A DNA stretch of 64,000 nt. Source: Astropecten irregularis (lineage: Eukaryota > Echinodermata > Asteroidea > Paxillosida > Astropectinidae). Within the stretch, counting starts at the first letter, position 1, and the number at the start of each line of letters is the position of its first letter. The stretch spans positions 4,094,501-4,158,500 of the forward strand of contig OZ020256.1 in assembly GCA_963971285.1 (NCBI GenBank), written 5' to 3'. Below the pieces are notes generated by a model. The model had not been told where the DNA came from. It searched no databases and saw nothing but the letters and a program-made list of their open reading frames with translations. Shown piece after piece: positions 13,252 through 64,000 of this stretch. A program made the position numbers and the translations under genes.

Positions 13252-13355
13252 GGGCTGTGTCCCAAGTCTATGGAAATGGCTGTAGTCACTGGCTAGTGGC
13301 TGTTATAAGTACATGTGTAATTTGCAGCCGCAGCCAGAGAATTGGGACACGGCCT
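13252..13355. repeat. Small foldback (GGGCTGTGTCCCAA ends)
   Basis: GGGCTGTGTCCCAAGTCTATGG is mirrored by AGAGAATTGGGACACGGCC, about 104 bp in all with GGCTG/CAGCC pairs inside. Confidence 0.6.
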
Positions 13356-13869
13356 ACTGTATGTACTTCGTGAAAAATGGCCGCCAGATTACACACTTAT
13401 CAATGGGGCTGTTTGTGACTTCTACCAGCCCATCCAGAAAGACTCCCTATCCTGGTCGGATTTGAATCTCCCTTCTGTCTTATAAAAGACTGACAACAAA
13501 AATCATCTTCCAAGTATTGATCACTTTTGCCGTTCGGTGGGTAAATCTGTCTTGTTCGTCCATTTCCATCTGTCTGTCTGCGTGCCTTTCCATATTTTCA
13601 GCTTTTCCTTCAGCCAAAATAATTTACCTTTCAGTGAAATGGTCCCAGAGTGAATTTAGGAACAAAAAACGAAGAATGACGAGACACAAAAAGACTCAGA
13701 GAAACTGAAGTGTGTTAGCACCACGGGCTCGGATGAAACTCAGTCCAGATGTGTATTTTGTAAATGTGTCTATAAAGATAACTATTTATGCATAGAAGAA
13801 TTTTTAACTTCTTTTTTTTTTTTCTTTTTTTTTGGAAGAAAAAAAAACATGAATTGTACAGTTTTTTGT

Positions 13870-13875
13870 AATAAA
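13870..13875 (+). promoter_or_regulatory. Candidate polyadenylation signal (AATAAA)
   Basis: AATAAA in the context TTTTGTAATAAAACATTCC, preceded by U-rich sequence and followed about 40 nt later by GTGTAATG. It could be a proximal poly(A) site for the AFF gene. AATAAA is common by chance in such AT-rich DNA. Confidence 0.3.
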
Positions 13876-15394
13876 ACATTCCTTTTAATTAATGGGTAAG
13901 CTTACCTACAACAGAGTGTAATGAGAATGTTGAACAAGTCATCATTGACACTCCTATTTATTATTTATTTTGATATTTTGATCGTTCAAATTGAATCAAA
14001 TCGAATCGAGGACTGGTGTTGTCTGTTTAGTTATTTTTTTCAGCAAATTGATGAAATGTTGGAAAATCAAACTAGATTCCTTATAAAGTGCTTGAATATT
14101 CTTTCATGTTTTTTGTTTTAAATATAATTATTTAATAAGAAACAAAGATGCTACATATGAAAATGGAATTTGTCGGCCTGAGCAAAGTGTTGGAGAAAAC
14201 AGTTTGGGGTATGTTTAACCAGTGTGTTTTAACGTAACAAAACAGCAACAGTGAACAGTCTTACCCGCCATTTTGTATTTGAAAGGAGTCACAACTGTTC
14301 CAGGTTCTAACAAGTATATAACAGTTGATGAACATTTGGGCCCAAAATTGTAGAATTGTCTTTTCCTGAATCCGACCCCTCGGATTATGAACTGCATAAT
14401 TTGTCTATGTTTTCTTACCCTTTGTGTAAGCTTTTTTTTCACTGCTGTGTAAAAAAGGGCTCAGCATATTCAGATAAACAACAAGACAATATTAATGTAC
14501 TTTCCCCCACACACACTAAAATTGTTGAAGAACACAGTGCTTTATAATTATGGCAATATTTTGTGGTGAACTCAAAGTCACGCTAAGTATGAGAAAGACA
14601 ATACATCGGTGGTTTTTATTCTTTCTCTTTTCTTTTGTTACCAATTCTGAATTTAACTGGTCCTTTTTTAGTCATAATACTTTCTCTTTTCATGCGTCAG
14701 TCATTTCTGGTTATCTTTTCATGAATGGGTATATTTTGTTTTTACAATTCTGATGTGAAAGCAGTATACCCACAGTTTTGTATTATACCATTATGGGAAT
14801 GGACCTGAGTGGTATTTTGTCAGTGCATGTTACAGTGACATCCAGGGTCTGCATTTTGGTTTGTTTTTGTTGGTTCTTATTGTGCAAGTCATGTTTTTCT
14901 CACCTTCAATTTGTCATCGTACGTCATGGCATGTACTTATACTGCAAGTAGACGTCACTGTATACAATCCTGAAAGGAACCCACCCCGAGCCCATTTTTT
15001 TAGGGTGCTGAATTCGACACAGAGTGGGTGTACTGGGGGGGGGGGGGCTTAACCTCGTCCCTGATTATATTTGACCCCCAAGTTTAACAAAAGAGAGATT
15101 GGACCATGTGAACGAGACTGGGCTCAGCCTCATATTGTATGGGTTGTGTTATCATGGGTGGATAAAGTTTATGCCGGCCCCGTTCAGTTGACTCCGTACC
15201 TACCTGTACCCGTGCCGTCACAATTATGTACAGATGTTATTTGAACGCAGTGGACCGCGATGGGAAACTATTTGTTCCCATGAAGGTAAAATGTGCATGT
15301 TGCACAACGGATACACTTGAAAACGATACGAACATGTATACTAGTATACAGGTTAGGCTTTGCCTTTATTGACTGAGCAAGTAAAAGTCCCGCT

Positions 15395-15490
15395 CCAGTC
15401 AATTTGTCTTTGTTCACTTTTCAATGACTTTAAAATTAACCAGTCAGTTTCCCTTGTGGTTATTTGTTGATTACATGTTAGTCAATAATA
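15395..15490 (+). repeat. SINE 3' tail fragment
   Basis: It begins CCCGCTCCAGTCAATTTGTC, the 3' edge of the tRNA-like head found at 57222, and continues with TTTTCAATGACTTTAA and GTCAGTTTCCCTTGTGGTTA, also present near 53160-53215. The head is missing. Confidence 0.6.
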
Positions 15491-16792
15491 AAAACCAGTG
15501 GGTCCCGCTCTGTGAACTCCACCATTTGTCACACAGGAGATAAACCGTCCATGTTATCAAAAAGAAACCCCAAACAACAAAGTGAATCTGTGAAATTTGC
15601 CAGATCTCATGCCTTCATTCTTCAATCATAGAAGTAGGGGGAAATTATCACGTAATCCGGGCAACGAATACTGTTCCCTGTCCTCAGAATGCTAAAAGTT
15701 GGGTCCTCTTTCCATTCCAGCTTTCAATAATCGACAAAACATTTTTTTTGCCAAGGAAGAGAAACTCTTCATGTTTTTTTATTTACCTAGTGGTTGTGAG
15801 CGTAACAAAAGAAGATGGTGTTTTGGGGTTTTTAAAGAACGATAATATCTCATCGAACCTTATAATTAATGTGTGGTCAAAATTCACAGTGATCAGAATC
15901 TCCAATAATTGGTCTCTGTCTTCACTGATACAATGATAATGCTTCCATTACATAGCTATCTTGACAATTTACAGAGAAAATGGAAAAAAAATACACCAAC
16001 GACCACAGTAGCTGTGCTTTTTATGGTCTGAAATTTTAACAAATAAAAATTGTCAATGAAATACACAAAAATAAACGATGAAATTGAAAGAAGGGGCGGA
16101 CGAACATGTATTTTTCTACAGAGTATTCCAGTGATTAATAATAATACGCTCTTTCATGTTGACTTCGAAGCAACCTTTAAGAAAAGATTCAATTTGTGGA
16201 ATCTTTCTTAAAATCACTTGGATGTGTATTTAATAATATTATTATTTTCATTGTTATTTTTTATTAATATTTTTTTAATTTTTTTTATTTTGGATTTTTT
16301 TTTTCTTTTGCTGTTGAACAAGACAACGTGATATGACAAGGTTGTAAAGTGCACTAAGTATTTATTAAACCTTTCTTCTGAAAGTGAAGAAAGAAAGGAA
16401 TTTGTGATTATTAAATTAAATAAAAAAGAATATCTAATCGAATTTGACATTGAAATATAATTTTTTGTTGTAATATGTATTATTTATGCCTTATAGTTGC
16501 ACTTGATAAGTAGTAGCGACTCAATTTTTTGCTGTACCAATTTACAAAGATATATTTGAGCTATATCTTTGCCGGTCATATTTTTTTGTTTTTCTGTGTA
16601 CATATTTATTGTGTATTATATTACCTTTTTTCTCTTGTTGCAAGAATGTGTGTGAGAGATAGTGAGTGAGAGAGAGTGTCTGAGATAGTGGGCGGAGTAA
16701 GGCCAAATGGAGGGCCACTTTCATAAAAGATGAAAAAAAAATGACCATAAAAAAAAGTTGAAAATGTTCTAAACGTTCAAAAAGCCTCACTG

Positions 16793-16798
16793 AATAAA
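16793..16798 (+). promoter_or_regulatory. Candidate distal polyadenylation signal (AATAAA)
   Basis: AATAAA in GAATAAAACATTCG is followed by the GU-rich stretch GTGTGAAAGTGTTACGAG, the expected downstream element. From about 17.08 kb the foldback repeats become dense, which would suit a transcript end here. Confidence 0.35.
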
Positions 16799-17080
16799 AC
16801 ATTCGAAAAGTGTGAAAGTGTTACGAGTATGAAGCATCTTTCTTTTCTTGTCAGATTTACTTATATTTTAATTCCATCCCCCAAATCCCAATCTGTTGGC
16901 ACTTTTGAAGATCTCAAGGATCTCTCCCTCTCCCCCCCCCCCCCCCCCTCCCGACTCCGGCCCCACCCCTCCATCCTGGCCCAACTTCATCCAGATTCAA
17001 GATTCAAAATACACTTAATAATGCAGTATGCTGGTTGGGTTATGTACATATGAGTGCAGTTCCTACCCAACAACACTCCT

Positions 17081-17330
17081 GGGGCCAATTTCATAGAGCT
17101 GCTTAGCACAAAAATTTGCTAAGCATGACATTTCTGTCTTAATAAAAACAGGATTAACAACCAAATTTCCATGTGTTGTGTATCGCTTGCAATTGTTCTT
17201 TGGCTGTTGTTCGCTGGCCACAAATTTCAAATCAAATTTTCAATGGTGGTTTGTTTTAATATTGGACAAGCTATTTTTGTACTAAGCATTTTTTTTTTGT
17301 GCTAAGCAGCTCTATGAAATTGGTCCCTGG
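17081..17330. repeat. Foldback element, family A (TAAGC type), full copy
   Basis: GGGGCCAATTTCATAGAGCT followed by GCTTAGCAC at the left; GTGCTAAGCAGCTCTATGAA at the right. The interior has TGTCTTAATAAAAACAGGAT and TTGCAATTGTTCTTTGGCTG, shared by copies at 18291, 33094 and 37250. Confidence 0.8.
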
Positions 17331-17363
17331 GGGAACCAGAGTATGTTGGATAAGTATGCCTCT

Positions 17364-17609
17364 AGAGCTAATTTCATAGAGTTGCTTAAGCACAAAATAT
17401 GCTTAGGCATGGAAAAGTCTTCCTTGATCAGACAGGATTGCAAACCAAATTTTCATGTGATGATTACTGCTCATGACTTGTTTCCGGCCATTGTTTGATG
17501 AGCATAACATTCACAAGGAGTTTTGGCTGGCATACAGATTTTATTCACCAAGGTTTTTGGTGCTTAAGCAAACTTTGGTGCTTAATAGTTTTATGAAATT
17601 GGCCCCTGG
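17364..17609. repeat. Foldback element, family A (TTAAGC type)
   Basis: Left AGCTAATTTCATAGAGTTGC, right TTTTATGAAATTGGCCCC. It lies 33 bp after another family A element, making a close pair of different subtypes. Confidence 0.75.
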
Positions 17610-18290
17610 TTTGTTTGTTGTTCACCCATCAAAGCCTAAATTTGTAAACTTTTGCCCCCCCCCCCCTAAAATAATTATGTAAATGGAGCTTAAGGTTTTT
17701 TGTTGTTTAATATTGTGTTGGATTTTAACCTCAAAATTCATTCCATTGTACAGCTTAGCATTCTGCTCAGTACAAAATTTCATTCTGCAAAAAGTGCAAC
17801 CACAGTTGAGCCCCTTAACAACAGTACAACAGTCAGCTATGGGGCAAGAATAGAGTATTATGTTCTTTGAAATCCTCACTTTCAACAGAATCCGCACAAC
17901 AACTTTTGAAAAAAAAAATCTTATCGAAAAAAAAGAAAATAGCACTTTCTGACAAAATCTATCTATATAGAAGTGCTGAATCCGGGTACGACAAAAAGCA
18001 AATGGCAGTGAAATATGCCAAGCTTATCTACTCAACAGGATGGTACAGGCCTAGGTGGCACAACTTGGCCTGTATCCAAGGAATGTGCTTTGATTGTATT
18101 GGACACGGTGCTTGAATCAGGTATGAACACTCCGGATAAACACCTTTGAAATGTCAGTCTTTTTTCGTCGGTTACATGGTTACTAAAAACTTACTAGCTT
18201 GTTTACGGTCCTAGCTCTCAACCTATGGGCCTTTTAATACGAAACCTCGGATTGGGCTGCGGATAAATCACCGGACTCGTGTTGAATACA

Positions 18291-18533
18291 GTGGCCACAT
18301 TCATGGAGCTGCTAAGCACAAAATAAAATTGCTTAGCAAATAAATGTCTTGCCCAATAAAACAAACGACCATGAAACAAATCCATTTGATGAGGGTCATT
18401 GAACAACAGCCAAGGAACAATCACAAGCGATACATAATACACGGAAATTTGGTTATTAATCATGTTTTGGTTAAGACATAAATTTCATGGTTAGCAAATT
18501 TGTGTGCTAAGCAGGGCATTGAAATTGGCCTCA
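18291..18533. repeat. Foldback element, family A (TAAGC type), opposite orientation
   Basis: GGCCACATTCATGGAGCTGC at the left, CATTGAAATTGGCC at the right. The interior is inverted relative to 17081-17330 (TTGCCCAATAAAACAAACGA comes first). Confidence 0.75.
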
Positions 18534-19219
18534 GATCGTTACAGCATTTACATACCACTCGAAAAGAGACTACCGTCGCGTACAGCTAAATAATTTTAAT
18601 TGATAAAGGTCATAAGGTCAGGGAACAACATTGTGTCTGATCCTATGTACATAATACATGAAATAACACAGCAGTGAACATGATTCGTCCTTGCACATTA
18701 TTTTTCTTTTACCAATGGCGTGGATTCGATTCTATAAGTGGCTTGGGGGGGGGGGGTGATGAGTCAGCCATTATTTTACTCTTTTCTGAAGGGGGAGTAA
18801 CGTTCTTGCCCTAGATACCCCATGGAGAAGTTTCCATCATAACAATCCCTGCTAAGGGTAACATGTTCAGTCAGCGTGCAAATAACATACTGATGAAAGT
18901 TGGAGCCCACTCGGTTCAAGTTTGAGCTCACACGGCCAAGGCCGACTTTGATTTCCCCTCCCATAAAACTGAAAAGGTTTTTTTCATCTCCTTGAAACAA
19001 AATATTTATTCAAAGCCCAGATCATACAGGCATATACTTCATGCGAAGCGAAAAGAAATTCAAGTTGACGTCATAAATTCACAGCGAACAATTCGCATAT
19101 AACGTCTGGGAACATCATGTTGTGGTGTCCAGTTGTGACGCCAAATTCGCTTCAAGCTTCGCACGAAATATCCCCATGTATGACGTAGATAGACAGACCT
19201 AGGCACAATAACTCCAGGC

Positions 19220-19690
19220 TTCCACTCTTAAAGGTAGTATCAACCTTTGGTAGCATATCGAAACAGAAATCTTCACAGATTTACCTATAACTTACAGGGT
19301 ATAAAGATGGTGATGGTAGAAACATACCGTTAGTAACACTTTTCTAACCTGAAATGTTGTATTTATCCAGAAAAGAGTAAAACCAAAGAGAAAAGAGAAA
19401 AGACTTAAGAAATACTGTGGCCGTTTTTCGCTATTTTCTCAAAAAGTGGGCATCGTATGGGACTGGAATTTTCTCAGATGACTGTTATTGCATCTTCCTT
19501 GATATTTTCGCCCATGAATCTGTATTTCTTTGACAAAAACCAAAGTATGATATTACCATTTGAAACACAGGTTTAAAAGTTACAAAAAATCCGATCAAAA
19601 TAATATGACATCCTTCATGGTAATTTTTGTTTTTCCAAAATTTACCTCGAGCATGTTCAAACATTGTTTGGAACAATTTTACGTTTTTGT
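19220..19690. repeat. Dispersed repeat, family D (TTCACAGATTTACC / TATTTATCCAGAAA)
   Basis: It shares ACAGATTTACCTATAACTTA, GGTGATGGTAGAAACATACC and CTGAAATGTTGTATTTATCC with copies at 22250-22620 and 25664-26084. About 400 bp and non-coding. Confidence 0.6.
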
Positions 19691-22249
19691 GTCGTGGCCA
19701 CGAATTAAGTGGTCAAAAAAATAAAGCGTTATGATTGGTTGAAACTTGTCAGACGATTAAGCAGCTTGTCGTTGGCGTAGTGATATACACCATTGATACG
19801 ATACGTGCATGTCTCCATAACCTGAATCGTTTTAAAGGTACTGTTTTCTACTGTTTCCAATGATCAATTGAGCTGAAAAGTTATCTTTGTTTTTATTCCA
19901 TGACAAATCTAATTATGACATACCGCAGCTGTTCTACCAACTTTTCATACCAAAGTATGGTAGTACAATGTAGGCCCCCTAAAAAAAGTGCGCGCGTTTG
20001 GTCTGGGAGTAGTAAGTTTTCCTGCTGCGCTCGCCGAGATGTGACGCCATTTTGAAGACGAAGATCACCACGTTTTACCATGGAGAGTTTGTTAAAGGAT
20101 TGGGTATTCGATGCCGTAGGCCATATACAAACGTTCAAAGGTAGGCCGGTGTGGAGAAGAAAACTGTTAGGGCTAAGAACATACAGGTTGGTCCACTGCA
20201 ATATTAAAGTAAATTAGTTCGTCGACTATTATTTGAGCAGACTGGGCGATGCAGACAATAATTGCCTATGCAATACACATTGCATAGGCCTACATTATCG
20301 TTAGGTCAGGCCTATACTGCACTGTGTACGTACTCAGTCTGCACTGTGTACGTACTCAGTGGACACATCATCAGCATGGTCATTCTATATTCTATACGTA
20401 GTAATGTTAATTACGTTATGTTGAAAAATACAGCCACTAATTAACTATTAGCCTATGACATGACATAACAAACATGACATGGAATACGGTCAGCGTGACT
20501 CCGCAATGGGGCGGACACCTTGGCCAGACAGTAGGAAATAGCAAAGGCTAGGCCTAGCCTTAAGCCTAGCGAATAATTAGTAATAAGACAGCAGAAGCGA
20601 ATTTTTAAGGTGGCGTCACGTGCGAAGGGTTTAGCCTCCAAATAAAACTTGGCTCTTCTAGCCCTCAAAAATATTGGCTTCGGGCATATCGCACTACAAA
20701 TCTTTACATAACTTCACATACCTTACACAACAGGTATTTTTCAGACTCCCTTAAACATAATATTTATTCAAAGCCCAGATCATTATGCTTCATGCGAAGC
20801 GAAAAGAAATTTTAGTTGACGTCATAAATTCGGAGCGAACAATTCGACTTCTTGGGAACACATTATTCGCGAGAGCGCGAAGGGGGAGGGGAGGTCAACT
20901 CGTATTCACACGCCAACTATACAGTATACGCCTGCCCACTGGTAACAGACTACATTGTAAAATGCTTACGGTTGTTTTTAGGAGGGCCTGATTTGAGGGT
21001 GGACAAGTCGATTCTAGCTCCCGAGGTGTTGGAAGTTGACAAACTATCCCGAGGTGATCAGCAAATATATCCACTGACATGTGATGGTGAATTGACCATT
21101 TGGGATTCGCCTCTAGGTCATGAATATTTATGAGGTATACTACCGTTGCACTTCTTTTCATGGCGTGGCGAATTCAACAGTATATGTCGAGGGTGACGCC
21201 CTTGAAGGGTTCATGCAGTTCAAATGGCGTTCATTTTAATTGTATGATACCATGTTTCAATGAACTTAGGCCCACATACCAAATTGAAGGAGTAGTGAAA
21301 GTACACCTATACACCCAGTGAAAACCGTTGCGGAAATACACCCATTTGAATCGATCAGTTATTCATAAATCCAGGGTGGCGTGAATCCAATGAGAAATGT
21401 TGCGTCCCACCCAAATCAATTTTATTTTAGGGGTTGGTGAAAGGGGTTGCCAAATAGCCCACTCCTATTTCCGATGCGCCAATTGGGTGTCCTCAGGGTG
21501 GGCATTCACGACGCATCAGGCGCGATTCGAGTGACACGACGATATGGAACGGTAACCCCAAATGGTTATTAGTGCATGGTTCCGACCTGGGCTTTCAAAT
21601 CTCCTTTTCAAAGAGGGACCTGTAACAATAATTTTGGTTGGGCATTAAAAGTGCGATTCTTTTAAAAATCGACGGATTTCAAATGTACACAATTGAGCAA
21701 GGATCTGGTCCTTGCTATGTGTATACAAAATGGAGATTTCCCATTCATAATGGGCGAATTATACATTTCTTGTCTCTTCTTTAGTTCGTGCCCTTTTGAC
21801 CCTCCCTTCTTGTCGGATGCATGGTCAACATCAATATTTTGTGAAAATGTTATGTTGTATTTTTATCATAAATAATTTTAAAGGCCCAAAAATAAAACGG
21901 TATCAAAATCAATGGCCCTGGATAAGGTCGTTCCTGATTCTTATTACTGGTTATTGTTAATTTGAGTCAAACAAAGTGTTTTCATTTCATTGAAAAGTGA
22001 ACAAAGATTGTCAGAGTTTGTGGAAATAATCTCTTGTGGGAATAATTCAACCAGGTTATAAAACTGCGAACCCAGTGCTCACTGACCCGAAACAAACCCC
22101 TATAAGTGTCCGACTGCCACATCTTGGTGAATTAGGGTCAAATTATGGAGGCCTCATTTATGGGCGACAACAAAAAGTGCAGGCAAGGCCGCCAACTGCG
22201 GGCAAGGCCAAAAATAAATGTGCGTCTTTGTATGATTCCGTTAATTGTT

Positions 22250-22620
22250 GCTCAAAGGTATCATACTTTGGTAGCATACGCTTTTACAGAAACAGAAATC
22301 TGCACAGATTTACCTATAACTTACAGGGTATAACGATGGTGATGGAAGAAATATACCGTTAAAGCCTTTTTGTCTGAAATAGTATATTTAGAGTATAAAA
22401 CCAGTGACCAAACCCAATTTTGTACTTTTAAGGATAACTAATATCGGTGAAAAGACTTAAAGAATACGGCAGGCGTTTTCACTGTTTTCCCCAAAAGTGG
22501 GCACCGTATAGGACTGAACAATTCACAGATAACTGTTACTGTATCTTCGAATTCCTTGATATTCATGCCCATGAATCTGTATTTCTATGACAAAAACCAA
22601 AGTATGATATTACCTAAATA
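22250..22620. repeat. Dispersed repeat, family D
   Basis: Second copy of the 19220 repeat in the same orientation, sharing AAAAGTGGGCACCGTATAGG-like sequence and GAATCTGTATTTCTATGACA. Confidence 0.6.
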
Positions 22621-23731
22621 ATCTCAGGAGAAAAAGAGAGAATCCAAAATATTAGATCAAAGAAGTTTTCATTTTCAGAAGGAAAATGATTAATGATGAA
22701 CGAAGTTAAGGAAATTTCAACCTTGAAAGATTTGAGGCTTTGCATGGTGACAATTTGTATGCGGATCGGTTTGCGAAAACACCATGTAATATTCGTTCGT
22801 ACTTCCACAACACTTCTTTTTTCTTCACACCTTTGGTTAGGTCTCAACGTTTCGACAAGACTGCTTTGGTCATGACCAGTGAGTTCTAACCAAAAGTGTG
22901 ACAAAATAAGAACTGCGAAAGTATGGACGATATTATATTACATGGTGTTTCCTCAAACCGATCGACATACAAATTTCAACCTTGTTATTGAAATCTTTCC
23001 AGATTCGTCGGGTTTGTTAAGAATACGTTTTGGCCCCAAGCTAGAAAAAAATGTGAAAGAAGGGGAGAAAGAAATTATTAATGAATAGATAATGAAATAA
23101 TGATTATACATAAATTAATAAATAGCTACATTAACAGCTACATTAATAGTAAAGAAAGCAATAAATCAATAGTTTGATAGATAAATTAATCAACCAATAA
23201 TTTTGTATTCAATCAATTAATCAATAAAGTAAAAGTAAATAAATAAAAAGTGGCGGCAAGTTACAATAAAATTGATGATTTTCAATAACCATATCTTTTT
23301 TGATAATAATATGAGAGAAAATTTGATGAAAATTTATGAGATAAAAATTTTACCGTACGTGTGAGATTATATTTGCGAAGTTATGGGGTGCAGTCAGGGT
23401 CAGGTAAACTAAGAGCTTATTACCTGTTCCATTCTACGTGGCAAATTATTGTAAGGCCTGGGTTATAGGGGCAACTTGCTTTGTATTTTCATCTGCCATA
23501 CAGAGTCAAATTCACGGTTCACGGGGCCTTTTATCATACCACGACAGGAACTTGCCACAATAGAAATTATTATGCTATATCACTATGGTATGAAAAACTA
23601 ACTCTGGCAGAGCTGGGTGCAACACAGTACCAGCCAGTAACGCCGTGTTATACGGTCTGCGAAGCGCTGTCTATACATCCCAACCGAGAACATAACTTTG
23701 CTGGTTTGTGGGCTCAACGCTTGCCATCATC

Positions 23732-63672
<39,941 letters not shown>

Positions 63673-64000
63673 GTAAGTCTTAGAAATCTCGCTTTACCAA
63701 AAAAACGGCCACCCAAAACCTATAAATGAGATGTGACATCATCTTTTTGTCGACGCGTGCTCCTGAGTTTTTCCCGAAGATCATTTTGTGAAGATTTATC
63801 CTTGTACTGCAAAAATCAATAAACATGGAGTGAAAACCAATGAAAGAAAATTAAAAAAAAAATTTTTTTTTTACTCCGAGCCAACCCTAGCAGGATCGAA
63901 ATCAACCCTAGTAGGGGTTGAAAATCAACCCGGTTCCAAACTGCATTTCTCGCAGTGATGCGTTTCATATGAACTGGTTCACCATAAACGTAGCGTCTCT
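63673..64000. other. Start of the next adhesin intron; no exon seen
   Basis: It follows the exon 41 donor and is AT-rich, with a direct pair CAACCCTAGCAGGATCGAAA / CAACCCTAGTAGGGGTTGAA near 63885-63925. Nothing coding was recognised before the window ends. Confidence 0.5.

Larger units (their letters stand above)
6675..16820 (+). other. Probable long AFF 3' UTR or downstream region, AT-rich, no ORF of note
   Basis: About 10 kb follows the AFF stop with no recognisable coding exon. It has U-rich tracts, AT-rich stretches (for example 8408-8480) and several AATAAA hexamers. Compared with the DNA to the right it contains few foldback elements (7371-7705, 10327-10555, 13252-13355, and remnants near 9330-9600). 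Vertebrate AFF genes have multi-kb 3' UTRs, so a long UTR is plausible, but where transcription ends cannot be read from sequence alone. Confidence 0.4.
16821..23731. other. Intergenic or upstream region dense in foldback repeats
   Basis: No coding exon was recognised. The stretch holds foldback elements at 17081-17330, 17364-17609 and 18291-18533, two copies of a GCGAAGCGAAAAGAAAT-type repeat (19040-19170 and 20785-20850), two copies of a roughly 400-bp dispersed repeat (19220-19690 and 22250-22620), and long homopolymer runs. The promoter of the adhesin gene presumably lies near its right end, but I see no convincing TATA or initiator. Confidence 0.5.

Noticed and set aside
23481..23731. 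Upstream open frame overlapping the adhesin start
   Set aside because: It is in another frame, has no domain or signal, and the ATG at 23732 has a strong context, an in-frame upstream stop and a clear signal peptide.

Overview
The window is animal genomic DNA: genes split by AT-rich introns of hundreds of bases to several kb, GT-AG borders, dense short foldback (MITE-like) elements and tRNA-like SINEs, and two multi-exon genes on the + strand. The protein families and the repeat style point to an invertebrate deuterostome, most likely an echinoderm and perhaps a sea star. That placement is inference; no marker here fixes the species.

Region 1 (about 1-16.8 kb) is the 3' end of an AF4/FMR2 (AFF) family gene. 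Five coding exons between 2077 and 6674 encode the conserved C-terminal homology domain of this scaffold of the super elongation complex, ending in a TGA. A long AT-rich, mostly repeat-poor stretch follows and could be a very long 3' UTR; the best distal polyadenylation signal is at 16793.

Region 2 (about 16.8-23.7 kb) is intergenic or upstream sequence packed with foldback elements and duplicated non-coding repeats. No gene is recognised there.

Region 3 (23732 to beyond the right edge) is a giant secreted, cysteine-rich, adhesin-like gene. I traced 41 exons whose reading phases all join, giving 6,670 coding nt and about 2,223 codons, still open at the right edge. In order the protein has a signal peptide; a roughly 350-residue N-terminal region without a common domain name; seven EGF repeats, five of them near-identical; TIL; TILa/EGF; CUB; then three full modules of EGF - VWD - C8 - TIL - TILa/EGF. 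Each module uses the same eight-exon, phase-conserved cassette. The architecture resembles FCGBP, zonadhesin and gel-forming mucin VWD assemblies and echinoderm adhesive (footprint) proteins. Two VWD domains carry the GDPH motif known as an autocleavage site, the third VWD lacks two cysteines present in the others, and the first C8 lacks another two.

The adhesin introns hold most of the repeats: several foldback families with a shared outer motif, two tRNA-like SINE families, a mariner-type MITE, a 21-bp hairpin minisatellite, and inverted repeats around the CUB exon.
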